From Burkholderiales bacterium (lineage in GTDB: Bacteria; Pseudomonadota; Gammaproteobacteria; Burkholderiales; Burkholderiaceae_E), in assembly GCA_026399875.1 (NCBI GenBank), contig JAPLQF010000033.1, forward strand, positions 109,131 to 173,130: DNA of 64,000 nt. The letters are read 5' to 3'. The notes under the pieces were generated by a model that was not told the DNA's origin, did no database searches, and saw only the letters and a list, made by a program, of their open reading frames with translations. Both the position numbers and the translations under genes were made by a program. Below are positions 19,725-29,741 of this stretch, piece by piece. The first letter of the stretch is position 1. Each line of letters begins with the position of its first letter.

Positions 19725-21167
19725 GTGGATAGATTCCGCCCGGAAAGTGGCTTGGCTGTGAGCTCCGACGGATCGGTTCGTGGCGCTCAAGTCGGCGTGG
19801 TGACGGTTGCCGAGCTCAACCGGGCGGTGGCCGCATTGCTTGATCGCAGTTTTGCGCCCGTCTGGGTGAGCGGCGAGATTTCAAACCTGACACGAGCCGC
19901 CAGCGGTCACTGGTACTTCACACTCAAGGATGCCCAGGCATCGGTTCGAGCGGTGATGTTTCGGGGGCGCAATCAGCTGGTCGCTTTCAATCCGGCCAAC
20001 GGCGATCGGGTCGAGGCGAGGGCGCAGGCGGGGCTCTACGAGGCGCGCGGCGAATTCCAGCTCAATGTCGAGGCCTTGCGCCAGGCGGGTGCCGGAGACC
20101 TCTTCCAGCGTTTCCTTCAGATCAAGTCGCGACTCGAAGCCGAGGGCCTGTTCGAGGCGTCGCGCAAACGCGTTCCGCCGGCGGTTGTGCGCACCCTCGG
20201 AATCGTGACATCGCTGCAGGCGGCAGCGCTGCGCGATGTGCTGACCACGCTCGCGCGCCGCGCGCCGCAGGTCCGGGTCATCATTTATCCCGCGTCCGTC
20301 CAGGGTGCTCAGGCACCCGCCGAACTGATTCGCGCACTGCTGGCCGCGGGTTCGCGGGCCGAATGCGAGGTCCTGCTTCTGGTGCGCGGCGGCGGATCGA
20401 TCGAAGATCTCTGGGCGTTCAATGATGAGCGGCTGGCGCGGGTAGTCGCTGCCAGCCCGATTCCGGTGATCAGCGGTGTCGGCCACGAAACCGATTTCAC
20501 GATCGCGGATTTCGTGGCCGATCTGCGCGCACCGACGCCGACGGCCGCCGCCGTGAGCGCCGTCCCCGATCGGCTCGAGCAGCTAGCCATGCTCGATCGC
20601 GACCGCCATCGCCTGATGCAGGCCTGGCGTCGCCAGAACGACCAGCGCGAGCAGCGCCTCGATACCGCCACCCGTCTCTTGCGCCCGCCTTCGCTGCAGT
20701 GGGCCCAGCGACTGACTCGCCTCGATCAGCTTGCCCAGCGGCTTGCAACAGCCGGGGTGCGCAGTACCGACCTGCGACAAGCCCGGCTCATGAAACTCGC
20801 CTCGGCGCTGCGAACCCCGCAGCTGGCTGCGCCGCGCTCCCGCCTGGAGGCGGCGGCCCGCGCCCTGGCGTCGGCGGCCAGAGTCGGCACCGAGACCGCC
20901 ACGCAGCGCCTGTTGCACGCCGGCACCGCCCTCGAGCTGGTCAGCCCGCGCGGGGTTCTGCAGCGCGGCTATGCGATTGTCACGCTGGCCGATGGCCCTA
21001 TCGTGCGCAGCGCAGCGTCGCTTTCGACCGGTGACAAGGTGAGCGTCGCGCTGGGCGACGGGGCATTCGATGCCACGGTCGACAGGCCGCATACCGACGT
21101 CAACACCGACGCTGATGCCAAGGCCAATGAGGGCCCCGGGTCCTCCAGGGGCCGGCCTGGCCGCTGA
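19725..21167 (+). CDS. xseA: Exodeoxyribonuclease VII large subunit
   Basis: Large subunit of the single-strand-specific exonuclease VII. The N-terminal OB domain reads VVTVAELNRAVAALLDRSFAPVWVSGEISN. The catalytic domain contains GIVTSLQAAALRDVLTTLARRAP, RGGGSIEDLWAFNDERLAR and GVGHETDFTIADFVADLRAPTPTAAA, all highly conserved, followed by a long helical region and the C-terminal SPRGVLQRGYAIV motif. GTG at 19725 is the assumed start; another GTG about 11 codons later is possible. It is 480 residues, slightly longer than usual, with an Asp/Ala-rich tail. The small-subunit gene xseB is not in this window. Confidence 0.95.
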   Translation: MDRFRPESGLAVSSDGSVRGAQVGVVTVAELNRAVAALLDRSFAPVWVSGEISNLTRAASGHWYFTLKDAQASVRAVMFRGRNQLVAFNPANGDRVEARAQAGLYEARGEFQLNVEALRQAGAGDLFQRFLQIKSRLEAEGLFEASRKRVPPAVVRTLGIVTSLQAAALRDVLTTLARRAPQVRVIIYPASVQGAQAPAELIRALLAAGSRAECEVLLLVRGGGSIEDLWAFNDERLARVVAASPIPVISGVGHETDFTIADFVADLRAPTPTAAAVSAVPDRLEQLAMLDRDRHRLMQAWRRQNDQREQRLDTATRLLRPPSLQWAQRLTRLDQLAQRLATAGVRSTDLRQARLMKLASALRTPQLAAPRSRLEAAARALASAARVGTETATQRLLHAGTALELVSPRGVLQRGYAIVTLADGPIVRSAASLSTGDKVSVALGDGAFDATVDRPHTDVNTDADAKANEGPGSSRGRPGR

Positions 21168-21207
21168 CCGACTTTCGCGACGCGGGCCGGCCATTCAGGG
21201 CGGCTGA

Positions 21208-21237
21208 TTGAGTCCGGTCATCCCGCTGGCCTACAAT
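21208..21237 (+). promoter_or_regulatory. Sigma-70-type promoter upstream of sodB
   Basis: TTGAGT (21208-21213) and TACAAT (21232-21237) are separated by 18 bases, predicting transcription from about 21244 and an 88-base 5' leader before the sodB ATG. Confidence 0.5.
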
Positions 21238-21331
21238 CGCGGCAGCCTGCAGGAGCCGGCCGGCTACTGATTCAATGCGTCGCGCCGTCGGCGTCGACAT
21301 CTCCCCAACACTTTTCATCCTGGATGCGACT

Positions 21332-21910
21332 ATGGAACACACCCTACCGCCCTTGCCCTATGCCATCGATGCCCTGGCACCCCACATCTCCAAGGAAACC
21401 CTCGAGTTTCATTACGGCAAGCATCATCAGACCTATGTCACCAATCTCAATAACCTGATCAAGGGCACCGAATTCGATGCGATGAGCCTCGAAGACATCG
21501 TGCGCAAATCCACTGGCGGCATGTTCAACAACGCCGCCCAGATCTGGAACCACACCTTTTACTGGAATTCCCTGTCGCCCAAGGGTGGCGGTCAGCCGGC
21601 TGGCGCGCTCGCTGCGGCCATCAATGCCAAGTGGGGTTCCTTCGATGCCTTCAAGGACGCCTTCACCAAGTCGGCTGTCGGCAATTTCGGCTCGAGCTGG
21701 ACCTGGCTTGTCAAAAAAGCCGATGGTTCGCTCGACATCGTCAATACCAGCAATGCCGCCACGCCGGTCACCGGCGCCGACAAGCCGCTGTTGACCTGCG
21801 ACCTCTGGGAGCATGCCTATTACATCGATTACCGCAACCGTCGTCCCGATTACATGGCTGCATTCTGGAGCCTGATCAACTGGGACTTCGCCGCCAGCAA
21901 CTTCGCCTGA
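21332..21910 (+). CDS. sodB: Superoxide dismutase (iron type)
   Basis: Cytoplasmic dismutase, 192 residues as is usual. Metal ligands are visible in the expected places: His in [12 protein letters not shown] (about 27), His in QIWNHTFYW (about 74), and Asp and His in [12 protein letters not shown] (about 156 and 160). The pattern [18 protein letters not shown] and the Trp after LLTCD favour iron over manganese, though cambialistic behaviour cannot be excluded. The start is the ATG at 21332 giving [12 protein letters not shown]; an upstream in-frame ATG adds 19 unconserved residues. It follows xseA on the same strand, with its own promoter candidate between them. Confidence 0.95.
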   Translation: MEHTLPPLPYAIDALAPHISKETLEFHYGKHHQTYVTNLNNLIKGTEFDAMSLEDIVRKSTGGMFNNAAQIWNHTFYWNSLSPKGGGQPAGALAAAINAKWGSFDAFKDAFTKSAVGNFGSSWTWLVKKADGSLDIVNTSNAATPVTGADKPLLTCDLWEHAYYIDYRNRRPDYMAAFWSLINWDFAASNFA

Positions 21911-21923
21911 TCGGCGATTCGTC

Positions 21924-22481
21924 TCAGTTGCGAGCCGCGGCCCCGAAAAGCTGCGGCTGAACCAGCCGGGCGCCGGCTTTCAAGCCGCGCCTGGCAAACC
22001 AGCCCTGTTCCATCTCAAGCGCATATCTCACGGCCCTCACCGGGCAGTGGCTGTCTTCGGTTTGCGGCTTCATATCCTCGATGTTCGTGATCGTGCCGTC
22101 GTCATCCAGAAAGGCGATCGACAGCGCGACCAGTGTGTTGCGCATCCAGAAGCAGTGACCCGCCTTGTCGGGAAAGATGAAGAGCATGCCTTCGTTCGCA
22201 CCGAGGCGCTCGCGCATCATCAGGCCCTTCGAGCGGGTCGGGCCGTCAGCCGCGACCTCGGCCTTGATCAGGTGCATGCCGGCCTTGATGTCGATCTGCT
22301 CGAGTCTGGGATTGGGCGCCACCCTTTCGCCGGAACTCTGTGCGTTCGCATGGCGGATGGTGCTACTGCATGCGAACAGAAGGGTCGCAAGCACAAAGGT
22401 GGCAAATACCGCGTGAACCCTTGTGGCAGCGTTGCAGTCGCGATGCGGGCCAGGCGAGCCCAGTTCGAGAAGAGGTGTCAT
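21924..22481 (-). CDS. DUF192 family exported protein
   Basis: 185-residue protein with an N-terminal hydrophobic segment (VFATFVLATLLFACSS) followed by a DUF192 domain: HLIKAEVAADGPTRSKGLMMRERLGANEGMLFIFP, then FWMRNTLVALSIAFLDDDGTI and YALEMEQGWFARRGLKAG. The Cys after LLFA is a weak lipobox candidate; signal-peptidase I cleavage after HANA is the alternative. DUF192 proteins are small envelope or extracytoplasmic proteins of unknown biochemistry. It converges with sodB and has no operon partner. The start at 22481 places the basic/polar leader just before the hydrophobic core; an upstream ATG would add 25 residues. Confidence 0.85.
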   Translation of the reverse strand: MTPLLELGSPGPHRDCNAATRVHAVFATFVLATLLFACSSTIRHANAQSSGERVAPNPRLEQIDIKAGMHLIKAEVAADGPTRSKGLMMRERLGANEGMLFIFPDKAGHCFWMRNTLVALSIAFLDDDGTITNIEDMKPQTEDSHCPVRAVRYALEMEQGWFARRGLKAGARLVQPQLFGAAARN

Positions 22482-22709
22482 GAGAGATCCGTTCGGTCGG
22501 TTGTTCGATTCAGCATTCACGATAGCTGCAAATTCTTTGCTCGGTTGACACCGCAAGTCTGTGGCGATCAGGGGGCACTGCCCGGGCAGGGTGAAGCGGT
22601 CGTCTGATTAGCCTTTATACTGCGAAGGATATGGCCACCTTGGTAAGGCCAGAGTTTCGAGCGCCAGATTTTCGAGTGCTTCAAGTCCCCTCGCAGGAGT
22701 CTGTTCACC

Positions 22710-23963
22710 ATGTACCAGCACATCAAGGTTCCGGCCGTCGGCGAGAAGATCCGTGTCAACGCCGATTTCACGCTGTCCGTGCCCGATCAGCCGATCATTC
22801 CTTACATCGAGGGCGACGGCACCGGGTTCGATATCACGCCGGTGATGATCAAGGTCGTCGACGCGGCCGTGTCCAAAGCCTATGGCGGCAAGCGGCAGAT
22901 TCAGTGGATGGAGATTTATGCCGGCGAGAAGTCCACCAAGGTTTACGGCCCCGATGTCTGGTTGCCGGAAGAAACCCTGCAGGTCCTCAAGGATTATGTT
23001 GTTTCGATCAAGGGGCCGCTCACTACCCCGGTTGGTGGCGGTATCCGCTCCCTGAACGTCGCGCTTCGCCAGGAACTCGACCTTTACGTCTGTCTGCGTC
23101 CGATCCAGTATTTCAAGGGTGTTCCGTCGCCCCTGCGTGAACCGGAAAAGACCAATATGGTCATCTTCCGTGAGAACTCCGAAGATATTTACGCCGGTAT
23201 TGAATTTGCGGCCGAGTCCGAACAGGTCAAGAAGCTGATTGCTTTCCTGCAGACCGAACTGGGCGTCAAGAAAATCCGCTTCCCCGCAACGTCGGGCATC
23301 GGTATCAAACCTGTCTCGCGCGAGGGTACCGAGCGCCTGGTTCGCAAAGCGATTCAATACGCGATCGACAACGACAAGCCCTCCGTGACGCTGGTTCACA
23401 AGGGCAACATCATGAAGTTCACCGAAGGCGGCTTTCGCGACTGGGGCTATGCGCTTGCGCAAAAAGAGTTCGGCGCAGTTCCCATCGACGGTGGGCCGTG
23501 GTGCAGTTTCAAGAACCCGAGAACCGGCACCGAGATCGTCGTCAAAGACTCGATCGCAGATGCCTTCTTGCAGCAGATTCTGCTGCGTCCCGCCGAGTAC
23601 AGCGTCATTGCAACGCTCAACCTCAACGGTGACTACATTTCTGATGCGCTGGCCGCGCAGGTCGGGGGCATCGGTATCGCTCCCGGTGCCAATCTGTCCG
23701 ATTCTGTCGCGATGTTCGAGGCCACCCACGGCACAGCCCCCAAGTACGCCGGCAAGGATTACGTGAACCCCGGTTCGCAGATTCTGTCTGCCGAGATGAT
23801 GCTGCGCCACATGGGATGGGTTGAAGCGGCCGACCTGGTGGTGTCGTCAATGGAGAAAGCCATTCTGAGCAAGAAGGTCACCTATGACTTTGCCCGCCTG
23901 CTCCCCGATGCGACGCAGGTCTCCTGCTCGGGTTTCGGTCAGGTGATGATCGACCTCATGTGA
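22710..23963 (+). CDS. icd: Isocitrate dehydrogenase (NADP-dependent)
   Basis: TCA-cycle enzyme, 417 residues, very close in length and sequence style to the E. coli enzyme. [14 protein letters not shown] is near the N terminus. The substrate loop [20 protein letters not shown] carries the serine that AceK phosphorylates in enterobacteria. The Tyr/Lys catalytic area is [13 protein letters not shown]. The coenzyme site [19 protein letters not shown] has the Lys-Tyr pair that favours NADP. It is a single gene flanked by a strong terminator shared with the convergent cold-shock gene. Confidence 0.97.
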   Translation: MYQHIKVPAVGEKIRVNADFTLSVPDQPIIPYIEGDGTGFDITPVMIKVVDAAVSKAYGGKRQIQWMEIYAGEKSTKVYGPDVWLPEETLQVLKDYVVSIKGPLTTPVGGGIRSLNVALRQELDLYVCLRPIQYFKGVPSPLREPEKTNMVIFRENSEDIYAGIEFAAESEQVKKLIAFLQTELGVKKIRFPATSGIGIKPVSREGTERLVRKAIQYAIDNDKPSVTLVHKGNIMKFTEGGFRDWGYALAQKEFGAVPIDGGPWCSFKNPRTGTEIVVKDSIADAFLQQILLRPAEYSVIATLNLNGDYISDALAAQVGGIGIAPGANLSDSVAMFEATHGTAPKYAGKDYVNPGSQILSAEMMLRHMGWVEAADLVVSSMEKAILSKKVTYDFARLLPDATQVSCSGFGQVMIDLM

Positions 23964-24020
23964 TTCTGAGCTGACCTTCCTGTTGTTGAGTCGCGTCGAC
24001 TGGGCATCAGGCCCAAAAAG

Positions 24021-24046
24021 AAAGCGCCGGCATATGCCGGCGCTTT
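24021..24046. terminator. Bidirectional intrinsic terminator (icd / cold-shock gene)
   Basis: Near-perfect palindrome AAAGCGCCGGC-AT-ATGCCGGCGCTTT, with A-rich sequence on the left (CCCAAAAAG) and T-rich on the right (TTTGTTC). It can therefore act as a Rho-independent terminator for icd on the plus strand and for the cold-shock gene on the minus strand. Confidence 0.85.
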
Positions 24047-24073
24047 GTTCTAGTCCCCAGACTTCGGACAGGG

Positions 24074-24280
24074 TTATTGTGGTTGCTGGATGTTCGATGC
24101 CTGTTTGCCCTTTGGGCCCTGCACAACGTCGAACTGCACTTTCTGGCCTTCCTTGAGAGACTTGAAGCCATTCATCTGGATGGCACTGAAATGTGCGAAC
24201 AGGTCTTCGCCGCCATCATCCGGGGTGATGAATCCAAATCCCTTGGCATCATTGAACCACTTGACTGTACCGCTTGCCAT
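24074..24280 (-). CDS. Cold-shock domain protein (CspA family)
   Basis: 68-residue single cold-shock domain, an RNA/ssDNA-binding beta barrel. RNP1 reads KGFGFITP (residues 13-20) and RNP2 reads DLFAHF (about 27-32, where VFVHF is common), followed by [29 protein letters not shown] ribosome-binding site lies nine bases upstream. A 260-base gap to the divergent clpS leaves room for a long structured 5' leader as in other csp genes. I cannot tell whether expression is cold-induced or constitutive. Confidence 0.95.
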   Translation of the reverse strand: MASGTVKWFNDAKGFGFITPDDGGEDLFAHFSAIQMNGFKSLKEGQKVQFDVVQGPKGKQASNIQQPQ

Positions 24281-24540
24281 ACCGTTATCCCCTCGAAAAC
24301 ATTTTTATGAGTTGTTGCGCTCGCCAGGAAACCCCCGATGTCGCAGGGGCAGTCTTTGTCAAAGTGAGTCATTCGTCAAGCGGTCGCGAAAAATCGGTGT
24401 TTCTGACTGCGGTGATGCGGTCTGACATCCGGTGAAACGGTTCCGGCCGATGTCCAGCTTGTGAAACGCCGCACAATCCCAATTAAAGAATTGTCATGTG
24501 TCGTTGCGTCAGGGTCGCGAGCCGCTAGAATGACAAGGCT

Positions 24541-24849
24541 ATGGCAACTTCGAACGATCCGACCGACATCCTCGAAAAGCAGGATGCCCGTACCAAACCA
24601 CCACCCATGTTCGAGGTGGCTTTGCTGAATGACGACTACACGCCCATGGAGTTCGTGGTCGAAGTTCTTCAGCGTTTCTTTGGCATGGGCCGTGAGAAAG
24701 CGACCCAGGTAATGTTGAAGGTCCATCGAGAGGGCCGCGGCGTGTGCGGAATCTATCCGCGCGACGTTGCCTCCACGAAGGTTGAACAGGTCAGTGAATA
24801 TGCGCGCCAGGAACAGCACCCCTTGCAGTGCGTGATGGAGGAAGCATGA
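24541..24849 (+). CDS. clpS: ATP-dependent Clp protease adaptor
   Basis: Adaptor that hands N-degron substrates to ClpAP, 102 residues. The substrate pocket is visible: [21 protein letters not shown] (Asp-Asp pair), then the His in [21 protein letters not shown]. The disordered N terminus has the usual polar character. The stop codon overlaps the clpA start as ATGA, so the pair is translationally coupled. A TTGCGT/TAGAAT promoter-like pair (16-base spacing, 24504-24531) lies just upstream, but it would put the transcript start only a few bases before the ATG. Confidence 0.96.
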   Translation: MATSNDPTDILEKQDARTKPPPMFEVALLNDDYTPMEFVVEVLQRFFGMGREKATQVMLKVHREGRGVCGIYPRDVASTKVEQVSEYARQEQHPLQCVMEEA

Positions 24850-27155
24850 TTGCTCAAGAGTTGGAAGTCAGTTTGCACATGGCTTTTGTCGAAGCCAGGC
24901 AGCAGCGCCACGAGTTCATTACGGTCGAGCATCTGCTGCTTGCCCTGCTCGACAATCCGACGGCCGCCGAGGTGCTGAGGGCTTGCGCCGCCAATATCGA
25001 TGACCTTCGCAAGAATCTCGGCAATTTCATTCGCGAGAACACTCCGGTTGTTCCTGGCAATGAAGAAATTGATACGCAGCCGACGCTCGGTTTTCAGCGG
25101 GTGATCCAGCGCGCCATCATGCATGTGCAGTCAACTTCCAACGGCAAGAAGGAAGTGACCGGTGCCAATGTGCTGGTTGCGATTTTCGGCGAGAAAGATT
25201 CGCACGCGGTTTATTACCTCCATCAGCAGGGCATTACCCGCCTTGATGTGGTCAATTTCATTTCGCATGGCATCACCAAGACGCCTCAACCCAAGGAGCA
25301 ATCCAAGGAAGAAGCGCCCGAGCAGGGTGAAGAGCCGGCAGCGGCACAGCAAGGTGCCCTTGAGCAGTTCACCACCAACCTCAATGTGTCTGCCCGCGAA
25401 GGCCGGATCGACCCGCTGATCGGTCGGGAGTCCGAGGTCGAGCGGGTCATCCAGGTCCTTTGCAGGCGGCGCAAGAACAACCCCCTGCTGGTCGGGGAGG
25501 CCGGTGTCGGCAAAACTGCCATTGCCGAAGGTCTGGCGTGGCGCGTGACGCAGGCAGACGTGCCCGAAGTGCTGTCGGAAGCCGTTGTTTATTCGCTCGA
25601 CATGGGTGCCTTGCTGGCGGGCACTAAATATCGCGGCGATTTCGAGCAACGGCTGAAAGCGGTGCTCAAGCAGCTCAAATCGAACCCGCATGCAGTGCTC
25701 TTCATTGATGAAATTCATACGCTCATCGGTGCGGGTTCTGCTTCCGGCGGCACGCTCGACGCCTCCAATCTGCTCAAACCAGCCTTGTCATCCGGGCAAC
25801 TCAAGTGCATCGGGGCGACCACATTCAATGAGTACCGCGGCATTTTCGAGAAGGATCACGCGCTGTCGCGTCGTTTCCAGAAAATCGACGTGGTCGAGCC
25901 GACTGTCGAGCAGACGGTTCAGATCCTGCGTGGCTTGAAGTCGCGCTTTGAAGAACATCACGGCATCAAGTACTCATCGTCTGCGCTGACGGCTGCAGCC
26001 GAGCTTTCGGCCAAGTTCATCAATGACCGCCATCTGCCCGACAAGGCGATCGATGTGATCGATGAAGCGGGCGCCGCGCAGCGCATCCTGCCGAAGTCGA
26101 AGCAGAAGAAGGTCGTGGGAAAAGGTGAGATCGAGGACATCGTTGCCAAGATCGCGCGTATTCCGCCGACCTCGGTCTCGTCCGATGACCGCAGCAAACT
26201 GCAGCATCTCGAGCGTGATCTTCGCAATGTGGTGTTCGGTCAGGATGCCGCCATCGAGGCGCTTGCTGCCGCGATCAAGATGGCCCGTTCGGGTCTTGGC
26301 AAACCTGAAAAGCCCATCGGTTCATTCCTGTTCTCGGGTCCGACCGGCGTTGGTAAGACCGAAGTGGCGAAGCAGCTGGCATTCCTGATGGGCATAGAGT
26401 TGATTCGCTTCGATATGTCCGAGTACATGGAGCGTCATGCGGTGTCGCGACTGATCGGCGCGCCTCCAGGTTATGTCGGCTTCGATCAGGGCGGTCTGCT
26501 CACCGAGGCGATCACCAAGAAGCCGCATGCGGTGCTGCTGCTCGACGAGATCGAGAAGGCCCATCCGGATATCTTCAATATCCTGCTGCAGGTCATGGAC
26601 CACGGCACCTTGACCGACAATAACGGTCGCAAGGCCGACTTCCGCAACGTGATCATCATCATGACCACGAATGCCGGCGCCCATGACCTTCAGCGTCGTT
26701 CGATCGGTTTCTCCGACAACAAGCAGGCCGGTGATGAGTTGCAGGAAATCAAGCGGATGTTCACGCCTGAATTCCGTAACCGTCTCGACTCGATCATTTC
26801 CTTCGGCAGCCTCACCGAAGAAATCATCATGCGGGTGGTCGACAAGTTCCTGATGGGTCTCGAGGAGCAGCTGCACGAGAAGAAGGTCGATGCGGTGTTC
26901 ACCGATCGTCTTCGGGCGCATTTGGCGAGCAAGGGTTTCGATCCTCTGATGGGTGCCCGCCCGATGCAGCGGCTGATCCAGGACACGATTCGCAAGGCGC
27001 TCGCCGATGAACTGCTTTTTGGCAAGCTTGTGGGAGGTGGCAAGGTGACGGTCGATCTCGACGCAGACGGCAAGGTCGCTTTGTCCTTCTTCGAATCCGC
27101 ACCGCCTGCAGCGCCGAGCGAGGGCGAGGAGCAAATCGAGGTTTTGCCCGCCTGA
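24846..27155 (+). CDS. clpA: ATP-dependent Clp protease ATP-binding subunit ClpA
   Basis: Hexameric AAA+ unfoldase partner of ClpP, 769 residues. The N domain ([19 protein letters not shown]) docks ClpS. The first AAA module has Walker [16 protein letters not shown] (about residue 220) and Walker [15 protein letters not shown]; the second has [15 protein letters not shown] (about 500) and [16 protein letters not shown]. The absence of a long ClpB-type middle coiled coil separates it from ClpB. The start at 24846 overlaps clpS by four bases. A short Ala/Glu-rich linker (about residues 145-165) follows the N domain. The window does not contain clpP. Confidence 0.96.
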   Translation: MIAQELEVSLHMAFVEARQQRHEFITVEHLLLALLDNPTAAEVLRACAANIDDLRKNLGNFIRENTPVVPGNEEIDTQPTLGFQRVIQRAIMHVQSTSNGKKEVTGANVLVAIFGEKDSHAVYYLHQQGITRLDVVNFISHGITKTPQPKEQSKEEAPEQGEEPAAAQQGALEQFTTNLNVSAREGRIDPLIGRESEVERVIQVLCRRRKNNPLLVGEAGVGKTAIAEGLAWRVTQADVPEVLSEAVVYSLDMGALLAGTKYRGDFEQRLKAVLKQLKSNPHAVLFIDEIHTLIGAGSASGGTLDASNLLKPALSSGQLKCIGATTFNEYRGIFEKDHALSRRFQKIDVVEPTVEQTVQILRGLKSRFEEHHGIKYSSSALTAAAELSAKFINDRHLPDKAIDVIDEAGAAQRILPKSKQKKVVGKGEIEDIVAKIARIPPTSVSSDDRSKLQHLERDLRNVVFGQDAAIEALAAAIKMARSGLGKPEKPIGSFLFSGPTGVGKTEVAKQLAFLMGIELIRFDMSEYMERHAVSRLIGAPPGYVGFDQGGLLTEAITKKPHAVLLLDEIEKAHPDIFNILLQVMDHGTLTDNNGRKADFRNVIIIMTTNAGAHDLQRRSIGFSDNKQAGDELQEIKRMFTPEFRNRLDSIISFGSLTEEIIMRVVDKFLMGLEEQLHEKKVDAVFTDRLRAHLASKGFDPLMGARPMQRLIQDTIRKALADELLFGKLVGGGKVTVDLDADGKVALSFFESAPPAAPSEGEEQIEVLPA

Positions 27156-27175
27156 TTGGCGATATCGACGAAGGT

Positions 27176-27499
27176 ATGGCGATGAGAGCGATTCGAGGTC
27201 GATTTTTGGCGACCGGCGCAGTGTTTGCCCTGCTTTGTGCACCCGGGTTGACGGTTGCGCAGGAGCGGGAGGCCGCCTATGTGTCGGCCAACTGCGCCAA
27301 CTGTCACGGGCCACAGGGGCGCTCAGGCGCCGCGGTTCCGAGTCTTGCTGGCCTGCCCAGCCGCTACATCGTCGAGCAGATGCAGGCCTTCAAGGCCGGC
27401 ACCAGGCCGGCGACCATCATGCATCAACTGGCCAAGGGTTATACCGACTCGCAGATTGAACTCATGGCGAGCTATTTCTCGAGCCTGCCCAGGCCTTGA
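27176..27499 (+). CDS. fccA: Monohaem c-type cytochrome, sulfide dehydrogenase cytochrome subunit
   Basis: 107-residue periplasmic cytochrome c with a Sec signal peptide (FLATGAVFALLCAPGLTVAQ). One haem-binding CANCH lies at about residues 40-44, and a Met in ATIMHQLAKGYTDSQ could be the distal ligand. Size and the AxxAxxCANCHGxxG pattern resemble the cytochrome partner of flavocytochrome c sulfide dehydrogenase. The flavoprotein gene follows with near overlap, supporting the pairing; the protein has one haem, whereas some FccA proteins have two. It would pass electrons from sulfide to the respiratory chain. It begins 20 bases after clpA ends, so read-through from clpA is possible. Confidence 0.82.
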   Translation: MAMRAIRGRFLATGAVFALLCAPGLTVAQEREAAYVSANCANCHGPQGRSGAAVPSLAGLPSRYIVEQMQAFKAGTRPATIMHQLAKGYTDSQIELMASYFSSLPRP

Positions 27500-27510
27500 G
27501 GCGCATCCAG

Positions 27511-28815
27511 ATGTCCCGATCCGACACTCCCTTCAATCCGTCTCGGCGTCGACTCGGGCAAGCCCTCGGGGCAGGCGCCGCGCTCGCTGCGATGTCCGGC
27601 TGCGCGACACAGCGTGTCGCTTCCGGCGGGCGGTCGCTCGGAAGGGTGCTGGTTGTCGGCGGTGGTTTCGGTGGCGCGACTGCGGCCAGCTATCTCAAGC
27701 GCTGGGGCGGCGACTCGGTGGATGTGACACTGGTCGAGCGCAACCGCCGTTTCGTTTCATGTCCGATGTCCAACCTCGTCCTCGGCGGCTCCCGCCGTAT
27801 CGAGGACCTGAGCTTCGACTATCAGGGACTGCGTGCCCGAGGCGTCGACCTGATGCACGACGAGGTCGTCGAAATCGATCCGGTCCGCCGCAGGGCACGA
27901 CTCCAGGCCGGTCTGTGGGTGCAGTATGACCAGCTGATCCTGTCACCGGGTGTCGATTTCCTCTTCAATGAGATCGCCGGCTTCGACCGCAAGGCACAGG
28001 ACACGGTTCTGCATGCCTGGAAGGCCGGTCCGCAGACCGTGGCGCTGCGTGCGCAACTCGAGGCCATGCCCGATGGCGGTACCTTCGTCATGAGCATTCC
28101 GAAGGCGCCTTACCGCTGCCCGCCCGGTCCGTATGAGCGCGTCTGTCAGGTTGCCAGCTATTTCAAGACAGCCAAGCCCCGCGCCAGGATCATCGTCCTC
28201 GATGGCAACCCCGATATCGTCTCGAAAAAGGCGCTGTTTCTGGCGGCCTGGAATGGGCCCTACAAGGGGATGATCGATTACCGCGCCAACGCGCTGGTGA
28301 CAGAGCTCGACGCTGGCACCCGCACCGTGACGACCGAACTGGGCGACCGGGTCAAAGGCGACGTGCTCAATCTCATCCCGCCGCAGCGGGCAGGCGATCT
28401 GGCCAACAGTCTGGGGCTGCTCAATGCCAACAGTCGCTGGGCGCAGGTCGACTGGATGAGCATGCGTTCGACCGCTGTGAGCGATATCCATGTCATCGGC
28501 GATGCCACGTTTGGTGCGCCGTCCATGCCCAAATCAGGCCATATGGCCAATCAACACGGCAAGCTCGCAGCCGCCGCGATCATTGCGCAGCTCAATGGCA
28601 GTTCGCCGCTGATTCCGGTCATGGCCAACACCTGCTATTCCTTCATCGACGATCGCAGCGCAATCCACATCGCCTCGGTGCATCAGTGGGTCCCGGCGAA
28701 GAAGACCCTCGAGCCGGTGGCCGGCGCCGGCGGGTTGTCGAGTGCAGCCAGTGAACTCGAAGGTCAATATGCCTTCGGTTGGGCGCGAAACATGTGGGAC
28801 GACATGCTGTCCTGA
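27511..28815 (+). CDS. fccB: Flavocytochrome c sulfide dehydrogenase, flavoprotein subunit
   Basis: FAD-binding periplasmic subunit that oxidises sulfide, about 434 residues. A twin-arginine signal (SRRRLGQALGAGAALAAMSG) precedes the FAD-binding VLVVGGGFGGATAASYL. The two redox-active cysteines of the family are apparent in RFVSCPMSN and in the RCPPGPYERVC region. The C-terminal block SFIDDRSAIHIASVHQW matches FCSD-type enzymes. The ATG at 27511 is preferred; a TTG at 27496 overlapping the cytochrome stop (TTGA) is possible and would add five residues. Tat export with cofactor and Sec export of the partner is the usual arrangement for FccAB/SoxEF. Confidence 0.85.
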   Translation: MSRSDTPFNPSRRRLGQALGAGAALAAMSGCATQRVASGGRSLGRVLVVGGGFGGATAASYLKRWGGDSVDVTLVERNRRFVSCPMSNLVLGGSRRIEDLSFDYQGLRARGVDLMHDEVVEIDPVRRRARLQAGLWVQYDQLILSPGVDFLFNEIAGFDRKAQDTVLHAWKAGPQTVALRAQLEAMPDGGTFVMSIPKAPYRCPPGPYERVCQVASYFKTAKPRARIIVLDGNPDIVSKKALFLAAWNGPYKGMIDYRANALVTELDAGTRTVTTELGDRVKGDVLNLIPPQRAGDLANSLGLLNANSRWAQVDWMSMRSTAVSDIHVIGDATFGAPSMPKSGHMANQHGKLAAAAIIAQLNGSSPLIPVMANTCYSFIDDRSAIHIASVHQWVPAKKTLEPVAGAGGLSSAASELEGQYAFGWARNMWDDMLS

Positions 28816-28928
28816 ACCAGCCGGGCCGTCTGTCGGTCATCGCGCACCTGCGGTCCGGCTAGTCTCAAGAGCGGCTGTCCTGCTGCCGACATCTGGGGGA
28901 ATCGTCCGACTTCCCCAAGGTGTGCGTT

Positions 28929-29666
28929 ATGTCAGCGTTAGATGCCGGTCAGCTGAATCGTCTGCTTCGTGACCTTGAGTTCACTGCATCGGTGGCGATG
29001 CGCAAAGCCGCCCCGAAGGCGGTTCAGCATCAGTGGCTGCAGGCTGCAGTGCATCGGGTCGACGTCAGTCAGGATGAGGCCTTCCAATTGCGCCTGGCGC
29101 GCTATGTCGGCCTGCGCGGCAAACTGAGGGCCAACAAGCAGGCCCTCTTTAGCCTGCTCGAAGAATTGAAGTCTGTGAGTCCGCTCGCTTTTGACGACAT
29201 TTTGCGCCGAGTGAGCGATCTGACCGGTCAGCTTGAAAAATCAGTGGCGTCCGCGCTGTTGGGTCTGCTGGATCCCTCGCAAGCGGCCATTGATCGGGAT
29301 CTTCGCGAGCTGATGCCGCGATACGGGTTCCCCCTGCTGGCCGAGGCGCCGAGTTTCGATGAATGCGTGCGCTGGCATGCCGACCTTGGCCTGCTCTTCG
29401 AGCAGGTGATTGCGTCGCCGCGTTGGCAGGCCATCGTGTCCAGGCTCGACAGTGTGCTGCCGGTGTCGGCGGGGACCGACCTGAGCGATGTCTGCAAGCT
29501 CGGCCTTCATCTGAGTCAGGCGCGTCGTGTGGTGGCGCTCACACCTGCACCGACCCGGTTTGCTGCCCCGGTTGCCAGGCCGGCGACTCAGCCAGCCCTC
29601 GGTGCAGCGCAGTCGGGCGAGGGTGTGTCTCGTCCTGGGGCGGTACGCTTGCACCTGTGCCGTTGA
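28929..29666 (+). CDS. Uncharacterised soluble helical protein
   Basis: 245-residue protein that I do not recognise. It has no signal peptide or membrane helix. Composition and spacing of hydrophobic residues suggest an all-helical fold through about residue 195 (LLRDLEFTASVAMRK, FQLRLARYVGLRGKLRANKQALFSLLEELKSV, LLGLLDPSQAAIDRDLRELMPRYG). A low-complexity Pro/Ala/Thr tail ending in LHLCR follows. ATG at 28929 is chosen with a weak AAGG site upstream; three codons earlier an alternative start exists. It stands between fccB and the convergent argF without an obvious partner. Codon use looks like that of the neighbouring genes, so it is probably real. Confidence 0.65.
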   Translation: MSALDAGQLNRLLRDLEFTASVAMRKAAPKAVQHQWLQAAVHRVDVSQDEAFQLRLARYVGLRGKLRANKQALFSLLEELKSVSPLAFDDILRRVSDLTGQLEKSVASALLGLLDPSQAAIDRDLRELMPRYGFPLLAEAPSFDECVRWHADLGLLFEQVIASPRWQAIVSRLDSVLPVSAGTDLSDVCKLGLHLSQARRVVALTPAPTRFAAPVARPATQPALGAAQSGEGVSRPGAVRLHLCR

Positions 29667-29741
29667 GCGTGCCGGCGCCTCGCGGACCTCGTGAGGCATT
29701 CAAGACCTGCTGCCAGGCAGCTCGCTGATCTGGCGGGGCGC

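Noticed and set aside
22608..23810. 400-codon minus-strand frame
   Set aside because: Antisense of icd.
24504..24531. Promoter for clpS (TTGCGT/TAGAAT)
   Set aside because: It would start transcription only three or four bases before the ATG, after the AAGG ribosome-binding site, so it is doubtful as a main promoter.
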